Assembly: GCA_021635425.1 (NCBI GenBank)
Contig: JAJWOJ010000141.1
Location: 1-5,869 of the forward strand
DNA: 5,869 bases
Origin: Clostridiales bacterium
Lineage (GTDB): Bacteria > Bacillota > Clostridia > Christensenellales > Borkfalkiaceae
Direction: 5' to 3'
How positions within the stretch are numbered: the stretch's first letter is position 1; every line of letters begins with the position of its first letter. Below are positions 1-5,761 of this stretch, in pieces. Both the position numbers and the translations under genes were made by a program. A model generated the notes under the pieces. That model ran no database searches. It worked only from the letters and a program-made list of their open reading frames with translations, and had not been told where the DNA came from.

Positions 1-4
1 TCTA

Positions 5-33
5 TTGACAAATAAAAAGTTCGGTGTTATACT
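5..33 (+). promoter_or_regulatory. Strong sigma-70-type promoter for the helicase operon
   Basis: A perfect -35 box TTGACA (5-10) is followed after exactly 17 bases by TATACT (28-33), one mismatch from the -10 consensus. The likely transcription start is near 39-42, with A42 the nearest purine. The next good start region and ribosome binding site lie about 30 bases downstream, so the promoter is well placed to drive the helicase gene and the closely spaced genes after it. It sits at the very edge of the window, so operators or an element end further left cannot be seen. The call comes from consensus matching only. Confidence 0.75.
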
Positions 34-35
34 GT

Positions 36-74
36 GCCTCCACCCTTAAAATCGGGGTGAATTTATGAGGAGGC
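36..74 (+). promoter_or_regulatory. Leader inverted repeats that can mask the ribosome binding site
   Basis: Two nested inverted repeats are visible. The outer arms are GCCTCC (36-41) and GGAGGC (69-74). The inner arms are CACCC (41-45) and GGGTG (55-59), with a 9-base loop; C41 can join only one stem. The outer right arm covers the Shine-Dalgarno-like GGAGG (69-73) just before the ATG at 78. A transcript starting near 39-42 would lack most of the outer left arm, whereas one entering from upstream would contain all of it. Read-through transcripts could therefore have a masked RBS while the element's own transcripts do not. The repeats are seen; the regulatory role is inferred. Confidence 0.45.
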
Positions 75-77
75 TCA

Positions 78-116
78 ATGCCTTTAAAAATGCATTTTAG
101 TAAACGGATACGCTGA
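78..116 (+). other. 12-codon ORF at the best start signal, probable original N-terminus of the helicase
   Basis: An ATG at 78-80 follows GGAGG (69-73) with a 4-base spacer, but its frame reads only MPLKMHFSKRIR before TGA at 114-116. The helicase frame is open from 88 and reads CILVNGYADFISIDP and onward without a start codon of its own in this stretch. Removing one A from the A5 run at 86-90 joins the two into MPLKCILVNGYADF and continues into the helicase. The simplest reading is that this ATG is the original helicase start and that a single-base insertion, sequencing error or programmed +1 shift separates them. It could alternatively be a short leader peptide; a second ATG at 65 (MRRLNAFKNAF, stop at 98-100) is another leader candidate. 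Confidence 0.4.
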
Positions 117-195
117 TTTTATCAGTATAGATCCAAATGTCGGTGATTCTATCGACATAGCCCCAGCATTCAAAGTAACGAAGATAATACGTTCT

Positions 196-1869
196 TTGGA
201 TAACCCGTCGGTTGAAGATTTAATCGAAATCGAAGTCAACGACCACAATATCAATTTTTTTAGTTTCAATTTCCCTATATCGTGCGCATACGGTTTCAGA
301 ACAACTATGCCAGAACTGGCAAAACATAGGTTACTGTTACCGCTTTGGCTTGAAAACTATATGCCGGATTATCTAATCGAAGCGTATAATTCCTGCCTGC
401 GAATCAACCTTGTCGAGTACAAACACTCTTCTCTCGGCTGGTATAAGCATAACGGGCAAGACGTTTTTCTTTACGATAAATCAAACTTTAACGGAATCAG
501 TTCTGTATCGGACAGACAGAATTTCAGTTTCAGCAAGGGAGATAAAGAAACATATCTTAATTTTTTATATAATTTTATATATCCCGTCCCTTCTTTGAGT
601 CTGGCACTATCAATCGGCTATTCTGCCGTCGTTGCCTCACGATTAAAGGACATTTCCGATACGGGAGTAATTATTGTTAATCTTTGCGGGGCTTCAAGCA
701 CAGGCAAAACAACAGCGGAACAATTATTGGTAAGTCCATTTGCCTGCCCCAGAATTTCAAATAAAGACAGTTTAATAAAAACGTTCTCATCAACAACAAA
801 CGCATTATACGCAGGAATGAGCGGAATTAACGGTTTGCCTATCGTTTTAGACGATGTAACAACCGCCCCGTATATCGACCTTGCCAATCTCATTTACACC
901 ATTGCAAGCGGCGAAGAAAAAAGCCGTTGCACTTCAGACGGTAAAATCCGCAACGACGGATCGGGTTGGAGCGGCTTGGTTGTCATTTCCAGCGAAACGC
1001 CTATACAGGACGCAAAAAGGCAAAATCAGGGTTTACAGGTTCGAGTCATTCAAACGCAGGGCATAACCTGGACACCGAGTGCCGAAGCGGCGGAACATAT
1101 AAAACGAATCGTATTACAGAATTATGGTTTCACGGGCAAAGAGTTTGCTGAGTACGTTCAGAGTTTATCGATTGATTCATTGTATAGTATTTATGAAAAG
1201 TCCCAAAAGACGGTTGACAGCTTAATGCTTAAACGCGACAATCTGACGGACAGGCTGGCGAGCAAATACGCAATAATCCACTTGACCATTACGTTAATGG
1301 ACGAGTTTTTCGGCATTGCCTTAAATGCCGACGAACTTATCCGACTACTTCTCGAACCCGAACAAAACAGCGTTCAGGAGCGAGATATTGCCGTTAAGGC
1401 TCAAAACGTAATAGTAAACTACATAGTGAGAAACAAACAAAACTTCTTCATCGACGGAATGGACACAGATTCTCCCGACCATTTCCCGAACGGAACAAAT
1501 CTCGGAACAATCCGAATGAAGAAAGATGGTTCGTGGAACGTTTACATTCCCACGGAAACCACTCAAAAATTGCTGATTGACAACGGAATAAACGAAACGG
1601 CGGCTGTAAAAAAGCGTTGGAAAGAGCGCGGAATTACGAAATGCGACGGCGACCACAACTCGGTTAAAACATCATTAAACGGCGTTGTCAGGCGTTGCGA
1701 TTGCTTTATATTCCCCGAAGGGATAAAGCGCGATTCTTTCTTTGACGAATTAGAAGAAACGGAACAGGCAAAGTCTAATCCTACGCCGAAACAGCCCGCC
1801 CCTGTCAGTAATTATGCAGTCAACGATGAAGAAGAAATAAACAAAAACTTTAACAAGAAAGGAGAATAG
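196..1869 (+). CDS. DUF927-family ATPase/helicase (SCC Cch-like replication protein)
   Basis: This encodes 557 residues from a TTG start at 196. The frame stays open back to 88, and that extra stretch (GYADFISIDPNVGDSIDIAPAF...) looks like genuine protein, so the true N-terminus is probably longer. Visible motifs are a Walker A loop GASSTGKTT (residues 165-173, Lys171), a hydrophobic strand ending in Asp219-Asp220 (LPIVLDD, Walker B), a sensor-like strand LVVISSETP (261-269) and a candidate arginine finger at Arg283 (LQVRVI). This order is typical of DUF927 proteins, which include the MCM-like Cch helicases of staphylococcal cassette chromosomes. The C-terminal part (about 400-510) has a mixed helix/strand pattern that could be a winged helix, and the last 45 residues are polar and probably disordered. 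The TTG lacks a convincing RBS, supporting a start further upstream. The likely role is unwinding or replicating the excised element. Family call is confident; function is inferred. Confidence 0.85.
   Translation: MDNPSVEDLIEIEVNDHNINFFSFNFPISCAYGFRTTMPELAKHRLLLPLWLENYMPDYLIEAYNSCLRINLVEYKHSSLGWYKHNGQDVFLYDKSNFNGISSVSDRQNFSFSKGDKETYLNFLYNFIYPVPSLSLALSIGYSAVVASRLKDISDTGVIIVNLCGASSTGKTTAEQLLVSPFACPRISNKDSLIKTFSSTTNALYAGMSGINGLPIVLDDVTTAPYIDLANLIYTIASGEEKSRCTSDGKIRNDGSGWSGLVVISSETPIQDAKRQNQGLQVRVIQTQGITWTPSAEAAEHIKRIVLQNYGFTGKEFAEYVQSLSIDSLYSIYEKSQKTVDSLMLKRDNLTDRLASKYAIIHLTITLMDEFFGIALNADELIRLLLEPEQNSVQERDIAVKAQNVIVNYIVRNKQNFFIDGMDTDSPDHFPNGTNLGTIRMKKDGSWNVYIPTETTQKLLIDNGINETAAVKKRWKERGITKCDGDHNSVKTSLNGVVRRCDCFIFPEGIKRDSFFDELEETEQAKSNPTPKQPAPVSNYAVNDEEEINKNFNKKGE
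1858..1864 (+). promoter_or_regulatory. Ribosome binding site of the 104-residue gene
   Basis: AAAGGAG lies 9 bases before the ATG at 1874 and inside the last codons of the helicase gene. It fixes the start and indicates co-translation from one mRNA. Confidence 0.75.
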
Positions 1870-1873
1870 AATT

Positions 1874-2188
1874 ATGACATTAAATGATATATACGAAAAA
1901 TTCAATATGATTTCAATTCAGCCCAAAAATGTGGCAAATATTTTAACACTATCCAATGGAAAATTTTTTCAGACAAACGACACGGCTGACGACATCTATG
2001 AAATGCAATACTTTATGATTGAAGATAACGGTGTAAGGTATGTTTACGAAAACACAAACCTACCGATTATAGATGTATATGAACTCGGAATTACAATTAT
2101 AGCGATAGACAAACTCGGTACTGACTATGCCGCCATACAACTTGTGCCTAAGGGGAAACCCGATGTCAGGACTGCGGCGACATATTAA
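1874..2188 (+). CDS. Uncharacterised 104-residue protein between helicase and recombinases
   Basis: The gene begins four bases after the helicase stop, behind a strong RBS, so it is almost certainly in the same operon. The protein is acidic and appears soluble, with no signal peptide or membrane segment. Residues 1-30 look helical then extended (MTLNDIYEKFNMISIQP...), and the rest alternates hydrophobic strands with turns (NLPIIDVYELGITIIAID), suggesting a small alpha/beta or mostly beta domain. No catalytic motif or zinc cysteine pattern is present. In staphylococcal cassette chromosomes a small ssDNA-binding DUF1413 protein sits in the equivalent place next to the helicase, but I see no clear DUF1413 resemblance here. 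A helicase partner or DNA-binding accessory is a guess from position only. Confidence 0.8.
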   Translation: MTLNDIYEKFNMISIQPKNVANILTLSNGKFFQTNDTADDIYEMQYFMIEDNGVRYVYENTNLPIIDVYELGITIIAIDKLGTDYAAIQLVPKGKPDVRTAATY

Positions 2189-2205
2189 GTCTGAGGTTGC
2201 AATAT

Positions 2206-2373
2206 ATGAGAATTAACAAAATAGACTTGATGAAAACCAAGGGAAACGGGCTTAAAAACCCCGTTTTCCCTTTAGATACATTATCAACAAAAGAAGATAT
2301 AGATAAGTATATATCCGAAACCATAGCAGATAAAATAACCATTGATAAAGGAGATAAAAATGAGAAAACTTGA
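2206..2373 (+). CDS. Small 55-residue hypothetical protein
   Basis: An ATG at 2206 opens 55 codons ending at TGA 2371-2373, with a weak GAGG (2192-2195) ten bases upstream. The product is lysine- and aspartate-rich and hydrophilic. Its middle segment PVFPLDTLSTKEDIDKYI resembles a short extended stretch followed by an amphipathic helix, and the tail DKGDKNEKT is charged. It overlaps the start of the next small ORF by 14 bases, typical of translationally coupled operon genes. No family is recognised. A strong hairpin lies inside its coding sequence, so part of this interval may instead act as RNA. Coding status is moderately supported. Confidence 0.5.
   Translation: MRINKIDLMKTKGNGLKNPVFPLDTLSTKEDIDKYISETIADKITIDKGDKNEKT
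2239..2272 (+). promoter_or_regulatory. Strong intra-operon hairpin
   Basis: AAGGGAAA plus CGGG (2239-2250) can pair with CCCGTTTTCCCTT (2260-2272), giving about 12 base pairs with a single bulged T and a 9-base loop. Only three T residues follow, so it is a poor intrinsic terminator on the + strand. It lies between helicase and recombinase genes, where an mRNA processing, attenuation or stability element would let the two halves be expressed at different levels. The pairing is seen; the function is inferred. Confidence 0.45.
2347..2353 (+). promoter_or_regulatory. Ribosome binding site before the 25-codon ORF / recombinase 1
   Basis: AAAGGAG stands 6 bases before the ATG at 2360. It is the only strong Shine-Dalgarno sequence near the start of recombinase 1, whose own in-frame start (TTG 2406) has none. 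This suggests that recombinase 1 translation normally begins at 2360. Confidence 0.7.
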
Positions 2374-2437
2374 ACAATCCGAACTTGAAATACTGAACAA
2401 AATGATTGAAGAGCGCAAAGCAAAATATCGGAACTGA
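2360..2437 (+). CDS. 25-residue ORF, probable N-terminal tail of recombinase 1 in another frame
   Basis: The product MRKLEQSELEILNKMIEERK... is a charged amphipathic helix that stops at TGA 2435-2437. It overlaps the recombinase 1 frame, which opens right after a stop at 2403-2405. Large serine recombinases of clostridial elements often carry a short charged N-terminal tail before the LRVxxYARxS strand, and this peptide would supply one. Dropping one A from the A4 run at 2422-2425 fuses the frames as ...EERKANIGTDKLRVSIYAR. It may therefore be the recombinase N-terminus interrupted by a one-base insertion, or a coupled leader peptide whose termination lets ribosomes restart at TTG 2406. Confidence 0.45.
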   Translation: MRKLEQSELEILNKMIEERKAKYRN

Positions 2438-3503
2438 TAAACTCCGAGTATCTATCTACGCCAGAAAAAGCGCGCCCGACGAACGCGACACCTCGCTTGA
2501 AACTCAAATTGCAAATTGTCGCGAATTTCTGAATAACTATCCGTTCTTACAAGAATGTATCGTATATCAAGAGGACGACGTGAGCGGAATGTTTACCGAT
2601 CGAACCGAGTATCAAAAAATGCTCAATCTTGCAAAAAACGGCGGTGTAGACGTTATCGTCGTTATGAAACTCGACAGGTTGAACCGAAACTATGCCAACG
2701 GCGAAACGGCAATAAAACTGCTAAACTCCTACGGCTGTTTTGTTATCGCGGGAGATATGAAAAACCCCGAAACACCTGTCGATGAGTTCACCCGCGGTAT
2801 TTTAATGCTGCAAAATCAATATATCGTTCGACTTATCGCGAGCGATACAATGCGCGTTGAAATGAACAACGTTAAAAACGGGTTATCCGCAGGCGGCGTT
2901 GCTCCATACGGTTATACAACAATTAACAAAAGATACTATATAAACGAAGATGAAGCCCCCGCGATACGCGTGATTTTCGATAAAATATCCAAAGGCGAAA
3001 GTTACAGCCAGGTTATAACGGAATTAAACAGACTCGGTTATACAACCCGAAACGGACAACAATTCAGTTATACGACCTTAAATGCAATGCTCAAAAACGA
3101 GAAATATTGCGGGATTTACGTTTATAACCGCAAGGATGGCAAAAAGAAGAAAAACAGGGTTTTAATCGAAAATTTCGATGAAGTCAGAAACGAAACGGCA
3201 ATTCCGCCTATAATCGATCGAAAGAAATTCGACAAAGTTCAAAAGATATTGAAACAGCGAGTAACTATGCCCGTTTCAAACTTGAACAGTCCTTTCATCC
3301 TTACGGGACTTATATTCTGCAAACAGTGCGGCTCGTCTATGAGCGGCGTTTCTCAGACAGGCGGACGAAGCAAACAAAAATACAGAACCTATGTTTGCCC
3401 TAATCACCGTGCAAAACAACGGCAAACTCTGCTCTACAAAACCCATAAATGCCGATTATCTCGAAACGGCTATAAAATCGATTATAACCGAAAGCGTGAA
3501 TGA
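2406..3503 (+). pseudogene. Large serine recombinase 1, N-terminal part (frame broken in the zinc ribbon)
   Basis: This is a site-specific DNA recombinase of the large serine integrase family, which cuts and rejoins att sites through a phosphoserine intermediate. Numbered from the TTG at 2406, the catalytic strand is LRVSIYARKSAPDERDTSLETQI with Ser22 as the expected nucleophile and Arg20 beside it. DRLNR (90-94) carries the conserved active-site arginines. The recombinase DNA-binding domain spans roughly 160-285, and the zinc ribbon begins with Cys305-x2-Cys308 and Cys331. After about residue 336 the frame reads into unrelated sequence and stops at 3503, while the expected continuation, including the fourth zinc cysteine, lies one base over. 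With the shift repaired the protein would have about 500 residues from the TTG, or about 515 from ATG 2360. Whether a full-length protein is made is unresolved. The family call is secure; the pseudogene label is not. Confidence 0.8.
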
Positions 3504-3909
3504 TTATCTCTTACAATCCCCGCTTAAAGATAACGTTTTAACCGATATCCAAAAGGAAATCAAAGAAAAAATTTCCATAACGAACAGAAACAAAAAAGAT
3601 ATCGACCTTAAAATAAGCAACCTGATTGACAGAATTTCAAAAAGCAGTAATCCGACTTTGATTTCAAGATATGAATCGAGTATCGAATCGGAAACGGCAA
3701 AGCAAAAAGCATTACAGCAAAATATCGACCAGGCGGAAAACAAGGTTTTATCCATAGAAACATTGAAAACAAGCAACTTCGCGGATATGCTGACTATCGA
3801 CGACCTTTTCCCGACTATCGAAGAAAGCCGCCGTTTTATCCGACTTTTCATAAAGAAAATCGAGTTTGACGAAACATCGGGAGATATAGACATTTCATTC
3901 AATATTTAA
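3412..3909 (+). pseudogene. Large serine recombinase 1, C-terminal part in the +1 frame
   Basis: This frame carries the rest of recombinase 1. NNGKLCSTKPINADYLE supplies the fourth zinc-ribbon cysteine (codon 3430-3432) and the conserved helix start after it. A long charged coiled-coil stretch follows (KEIKEKISITNRNKKDI... through about codon 3740). The closing segment SRRFIRLFIKKIEFDETSG...ISF is the usual end of this family. An ATG at 3391 exists in this frame but has no ribosome binding site and would begin in the middle of the zinc ribbon, so independent translation is unlikely. It is best read as the 3' half of the gene above, separated by one extra base near 3413-3419, where an A4 run lies. 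The stop is TAA 3907-3909. Confidence 0.75.
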
Positions 3910-3971
3910 AGTAAGACAAGCGGTCTGATGACTGCTCGTTTTGCTTATTTATCGACTTATAGAGCGACATT

Positions 3972-4000
3972 TTGGGAAATTACGTTTACAGACATATATT
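3972..4000 (+). promoter_or_regulatory. Possible promoter for recombinase 2
   Basis: TTGGGA (3972-3977, four of six to consensus) and TATATT (3995-4000, five of six) are separated by 17 bases. They lie in the 153-base gap before recombinase 2, the largest gap between genes in the window. The second recombinase could thus be expressed separately from the upstream operon. Support is consensus matching only. Confidence 0.35.
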
Positions 4001-4006
4001 ATCATT

Positions 4007-4072
4007 ATGAAAGAATACAAAACTTATCCTCGTATTCTTATCATAAGAAAAGGAGTTTTTATATGCCTGTAA
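4007..4072 (+). other. 21-codon upstream ORF overlapping the start of recombinase 2
   Basis: An ATG at 4007 opens 21 codons (MKEYKTYPRILIIRKGVFICL) and stops at TAA 4070-4072, just inside recombinase 2. It has no convincing RBS of its own. If translated, it would run across the recombinase RBS and could affect initiation there. It could equally be a chance ORF in AT-rich leader sequence. Confidence 0.2.
4048..4055 (+). promoter_or_regulatory. Ribosome binding site of recombinase 2
   Basis: AAAAGGAG is 7 bases before ATG 4063. It sets the start there rather than at the upstream in-frame ATG 3928, which has no RBS and would add 45 residues unlike the family. Confidence 0.8.
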
Positions 4073-5670
4073 TTTCAGCCGTTGCCTATGCCCGCTATTC
4101 TTCGGACAAACAGCAAGAATCAAGTATCGTGGTTCAGCTCGCGGCAATCAAACAGTTTTGTCAAAGACATAACGTTCAGATTGTGCGGGAGTATATCGAC
4201 GAGGCGCAAACGGGAACATCGGCAAACAGAATAAATTTTCAAAAAATGGTCAGCGACGTTCAACTGAAAGATTTTCAATATATCATCGTTCATAGAATGG
4301 ACAGGTGGGCAAGAAACGTTGACGACGCAAGATACTATAAAAAGTATTTCAAAAAATACGGAATAAAAATCATAAGCGCAATCGAAGAGTTTGATGATTC
4401 CCCCGAAGGTGAGTTTTTTGAACTCATCAGCCTCGGTATCGCCGAAATGTACTCTAAGAAATTAGCGCGGGAAGCAAAGGCAGGCGTTATGGCAAATGCC
4501 CGAGAAGGAAAAGCACATAGCGGAACGCCGCCTATCGGTTATGCAAAAAAAGACAAAAGATACGTTCTTGTAGAAGAAGAGGCAAAAGCCGTAAAAATTA
4601 TGTTTGAAATGGCAGCCGACGGGTATGGTTACACTTCAATCGCAAACTATTTGAACTCGAATGGTTATCGCCGAGCAAACGGCAAATTATACTCTAATCA
4701 CTTGCACGATATTTTACGCAATAGAGAATATACAGGCGAGTATATTTTCAACAAGGGAGCATACAGAGCAAGAAACGAGCCTTATAACAGCCATAAGGAA
4801 CGATCGTCAAGCGAAATAATCCGCATTCCCCACGGTATGCCGCAAATCATCAGTTATGATTTGTTTAATAAGGTTCAGTCAATGCTGGACGCAAGGAAAA
4901 TACAGTCGGACGGTTTACGTTCACCCAAAAGGACAGCCCTTTTATCGGGGTTATGCATTTGCGGTATATGCGAAGGAACAATAACCGCAAGTTGGTCAGG
5001 GACGGAAAAGAAAAGAATTCCGATATATATTTGTAACCATAAGAAAAGTGGCTGTAACGGAAAAGCAATCAATGCCGAGTATCTGGAAGATTACATTTTA
5101 TCTCTGCTCTCCGATTGCTTGCTGTTGCCGAGGAATTACGACTGCTTATGCGAACTCATAAAAACCTGTTATATTAACGCTTCGGACGAACTCAACAAAA
5201 AGTCTGACGAATTGTTATCCAGAATCCGAGAGATTGAAAGCAAAATCGAAGAATACCGAAAATCTCAGGCGGAAGGCGACAAATGTATCAACAATATCAT
5301 TGAGGGAAACATTCGTCAACTCGAAGTCGAAAAAGGCGATAGGCTTTATGAAAAAGAAAATATCGACGGAAATATCGCAATGTTTCCGCCTTACAACGTT
5401 AAAACCATATCAAGGATTTCAAAGATAATTCGTGATATGCTCGAAAGTCAGGAAGTAAAGGAAAGGCGCAACGGAATTATCAAAATGATTTACAAAATCA
5501 ATATCGATAACGACTATATAAAGTCGATAGTCAATTTTCAGGAACTGCTCAACAGTCCGTTTCCCATACTGCTTACGGTTATCGAAAGACGAGATTTTAT
5601 CGCCCGTGCCGAAAACCACTATCGCCGCTCGCTTACGTTTCATTCTCTCAACGTCGCAGTCGGGAAATAA
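4063..5670 (+). CDS. Large serine recombinase 2 (intact)
   Basis: This 535-residue site-specific recombinase appears complete. The catalytic N-terminal domain begins almost at once: AVAYARYSSDKQQESS puts Arg11 and the nucleophile Ser13 in the expected places, and DRWAR (80-84) gives the paired active-site arginines. The recombinase DNA-binding domain runs from about 155 to 275 (GTPPIGY... to YDLFNKVQ). The zinc ribbon has Cys300-x2-Cys303, Cys324 and Cys331, followed by the usual AINAEYLEDYIL helix. A charged coiled coil spans about 372-432, which in this family controls integration versus excision. Length fits the family. It is clearly different in sequence from recombinase 1, so the pair is not a recent duplication. 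With recombinase 1 damaged or frameshifted, this protein may be the only active recombinase of the element, or the two may act together as CcrA and CcrB do. Confidence 0.92.
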   Translation: MPVISAVAYARYSSDKQQESSIVVQLAAIKQFCQRHNVQIVREYIDEAQTGTSANRINFQKMVSDVQLKDFQYIIVHRMDRWARNVDDARYYKKYFKKYGIKIISAIEEFDDSPEGEFFELISLGIAEMYSKKLAREAKAGVMANAREGKAHSGTPPIGYAKKDKRYVLVEEEAKAVKIMFEMAADGYGYTSIANYLNSNGYRRANGKLYSNHLHDILRNREYTGEYIFNKGAYRARNEPYNSHKERSSSEIIRIPHGMPQIISYDLFNKVQSMLDARKIQSDGLRSPKRTALLSGLCICGICEGTITASWSGTEKKRIPIYICNHKKSGCNGKAINAEYLEDYILSLLSDCLLLPRNYDCLCELIKTCYINASDELNKKSDELLSRIREIESKIEEYRKSQAEGDKCINNIIEGNIRQLEVEKGDRLYEKENIDGNIAMFPPYNVKTISRISKIIRDMLESQEVKERRNGIIKMIYKINIDNDYIKSIVNFQELLNSPFPILLTVIERRDFIARAENHYRRSLTFHSLNVAVGK

Positions 5671-5680
5671 ACTGAAAATT

Positions 5681-5702
5681 TCAGCGAAACATCTTCGACT
5701 GA
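5681..5702 (+). terminator. Possible weak terminator hairpin after recombinase 2
   Basis: TCAGCGAA (5681-5688) pairs with TTCG (5694-5697) and CTGA (5699-5702), leaving a 5-base loop and one bulged A. The sequence after it (GTGTTTATTG) is only partly T-rich. It begins 11 bases after the stop codon, the expected position for a terminator. An overlapping small dyad, CTGAAA (5672-5677) and TTTCAG (5679-5684), competes for the same bases. Confidence 0.3.
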
Positions 5703-5761
5703 GTGTTTATTGCGACATTTTCAGCGGACGCGAGTTCGATACTGTATGCCTATAAACACTC
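5701..5761. repeat. 10-bp perfect inverted repeat with 41-base spacer
   Basis: GAGTGTTTAT (5701-5710) and ATAAACACTC (5752-5761) are exact reverse complements. The site lies directly downstream of a large serine recombinase gene, where attachment sites of such elements are often found, and its 61-base span is close to that of a serine integrase attP site. The half-sites are further apart than usual and no second copy is visible in the window, so the att assignment is speculative. Confidence 0.35.

Noticed and set aside
108..130. Palindrome CTGAT-TTT-ATCAG as an operator
   Set aside because: It falls within the open helicase reading frame (GYADFISID), the arms are only 5 bp, and no second copy occurs near the promoter.
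551..585. Very AT-rich patch as a possible replication origin
   Set aside because: It lies in helicase coding sequence and is explained by Tyr, Asn, Phe, Ile and Leu codons; no iterons or initiator boxes flank it.
1345..1656. 103-codon reverse-strand ORF within the helicase gene
   Set aside because: It lies fully inside the helicase coding sequence, which has clear motifs and an unbroken frame; the reverse reading has no recognisable domain. Other reverse ORFs (618-893, 2166-2507, 3504-3902, 4865-5072, 5419-5643) are rejected for the same kind of reason.
3928..4062. In-frame 45-codon N-terminal extension of recombinase 2 from ATG 3928
   Set aside because: It has no RBS, does not resemble the family, and a strong RBS serves ATG 4063, where the normal catalytic-domain start appears after a few residues.
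29..5751. ATACTGT near GCCT at both ends (29-39 and 5739-5751) as direct repeats marking element ends
   Set aside because: Only seven contiguous bases match, the left copy overlaps the -10 box, and a match this short is expected by chance when comparing stretches of this size.
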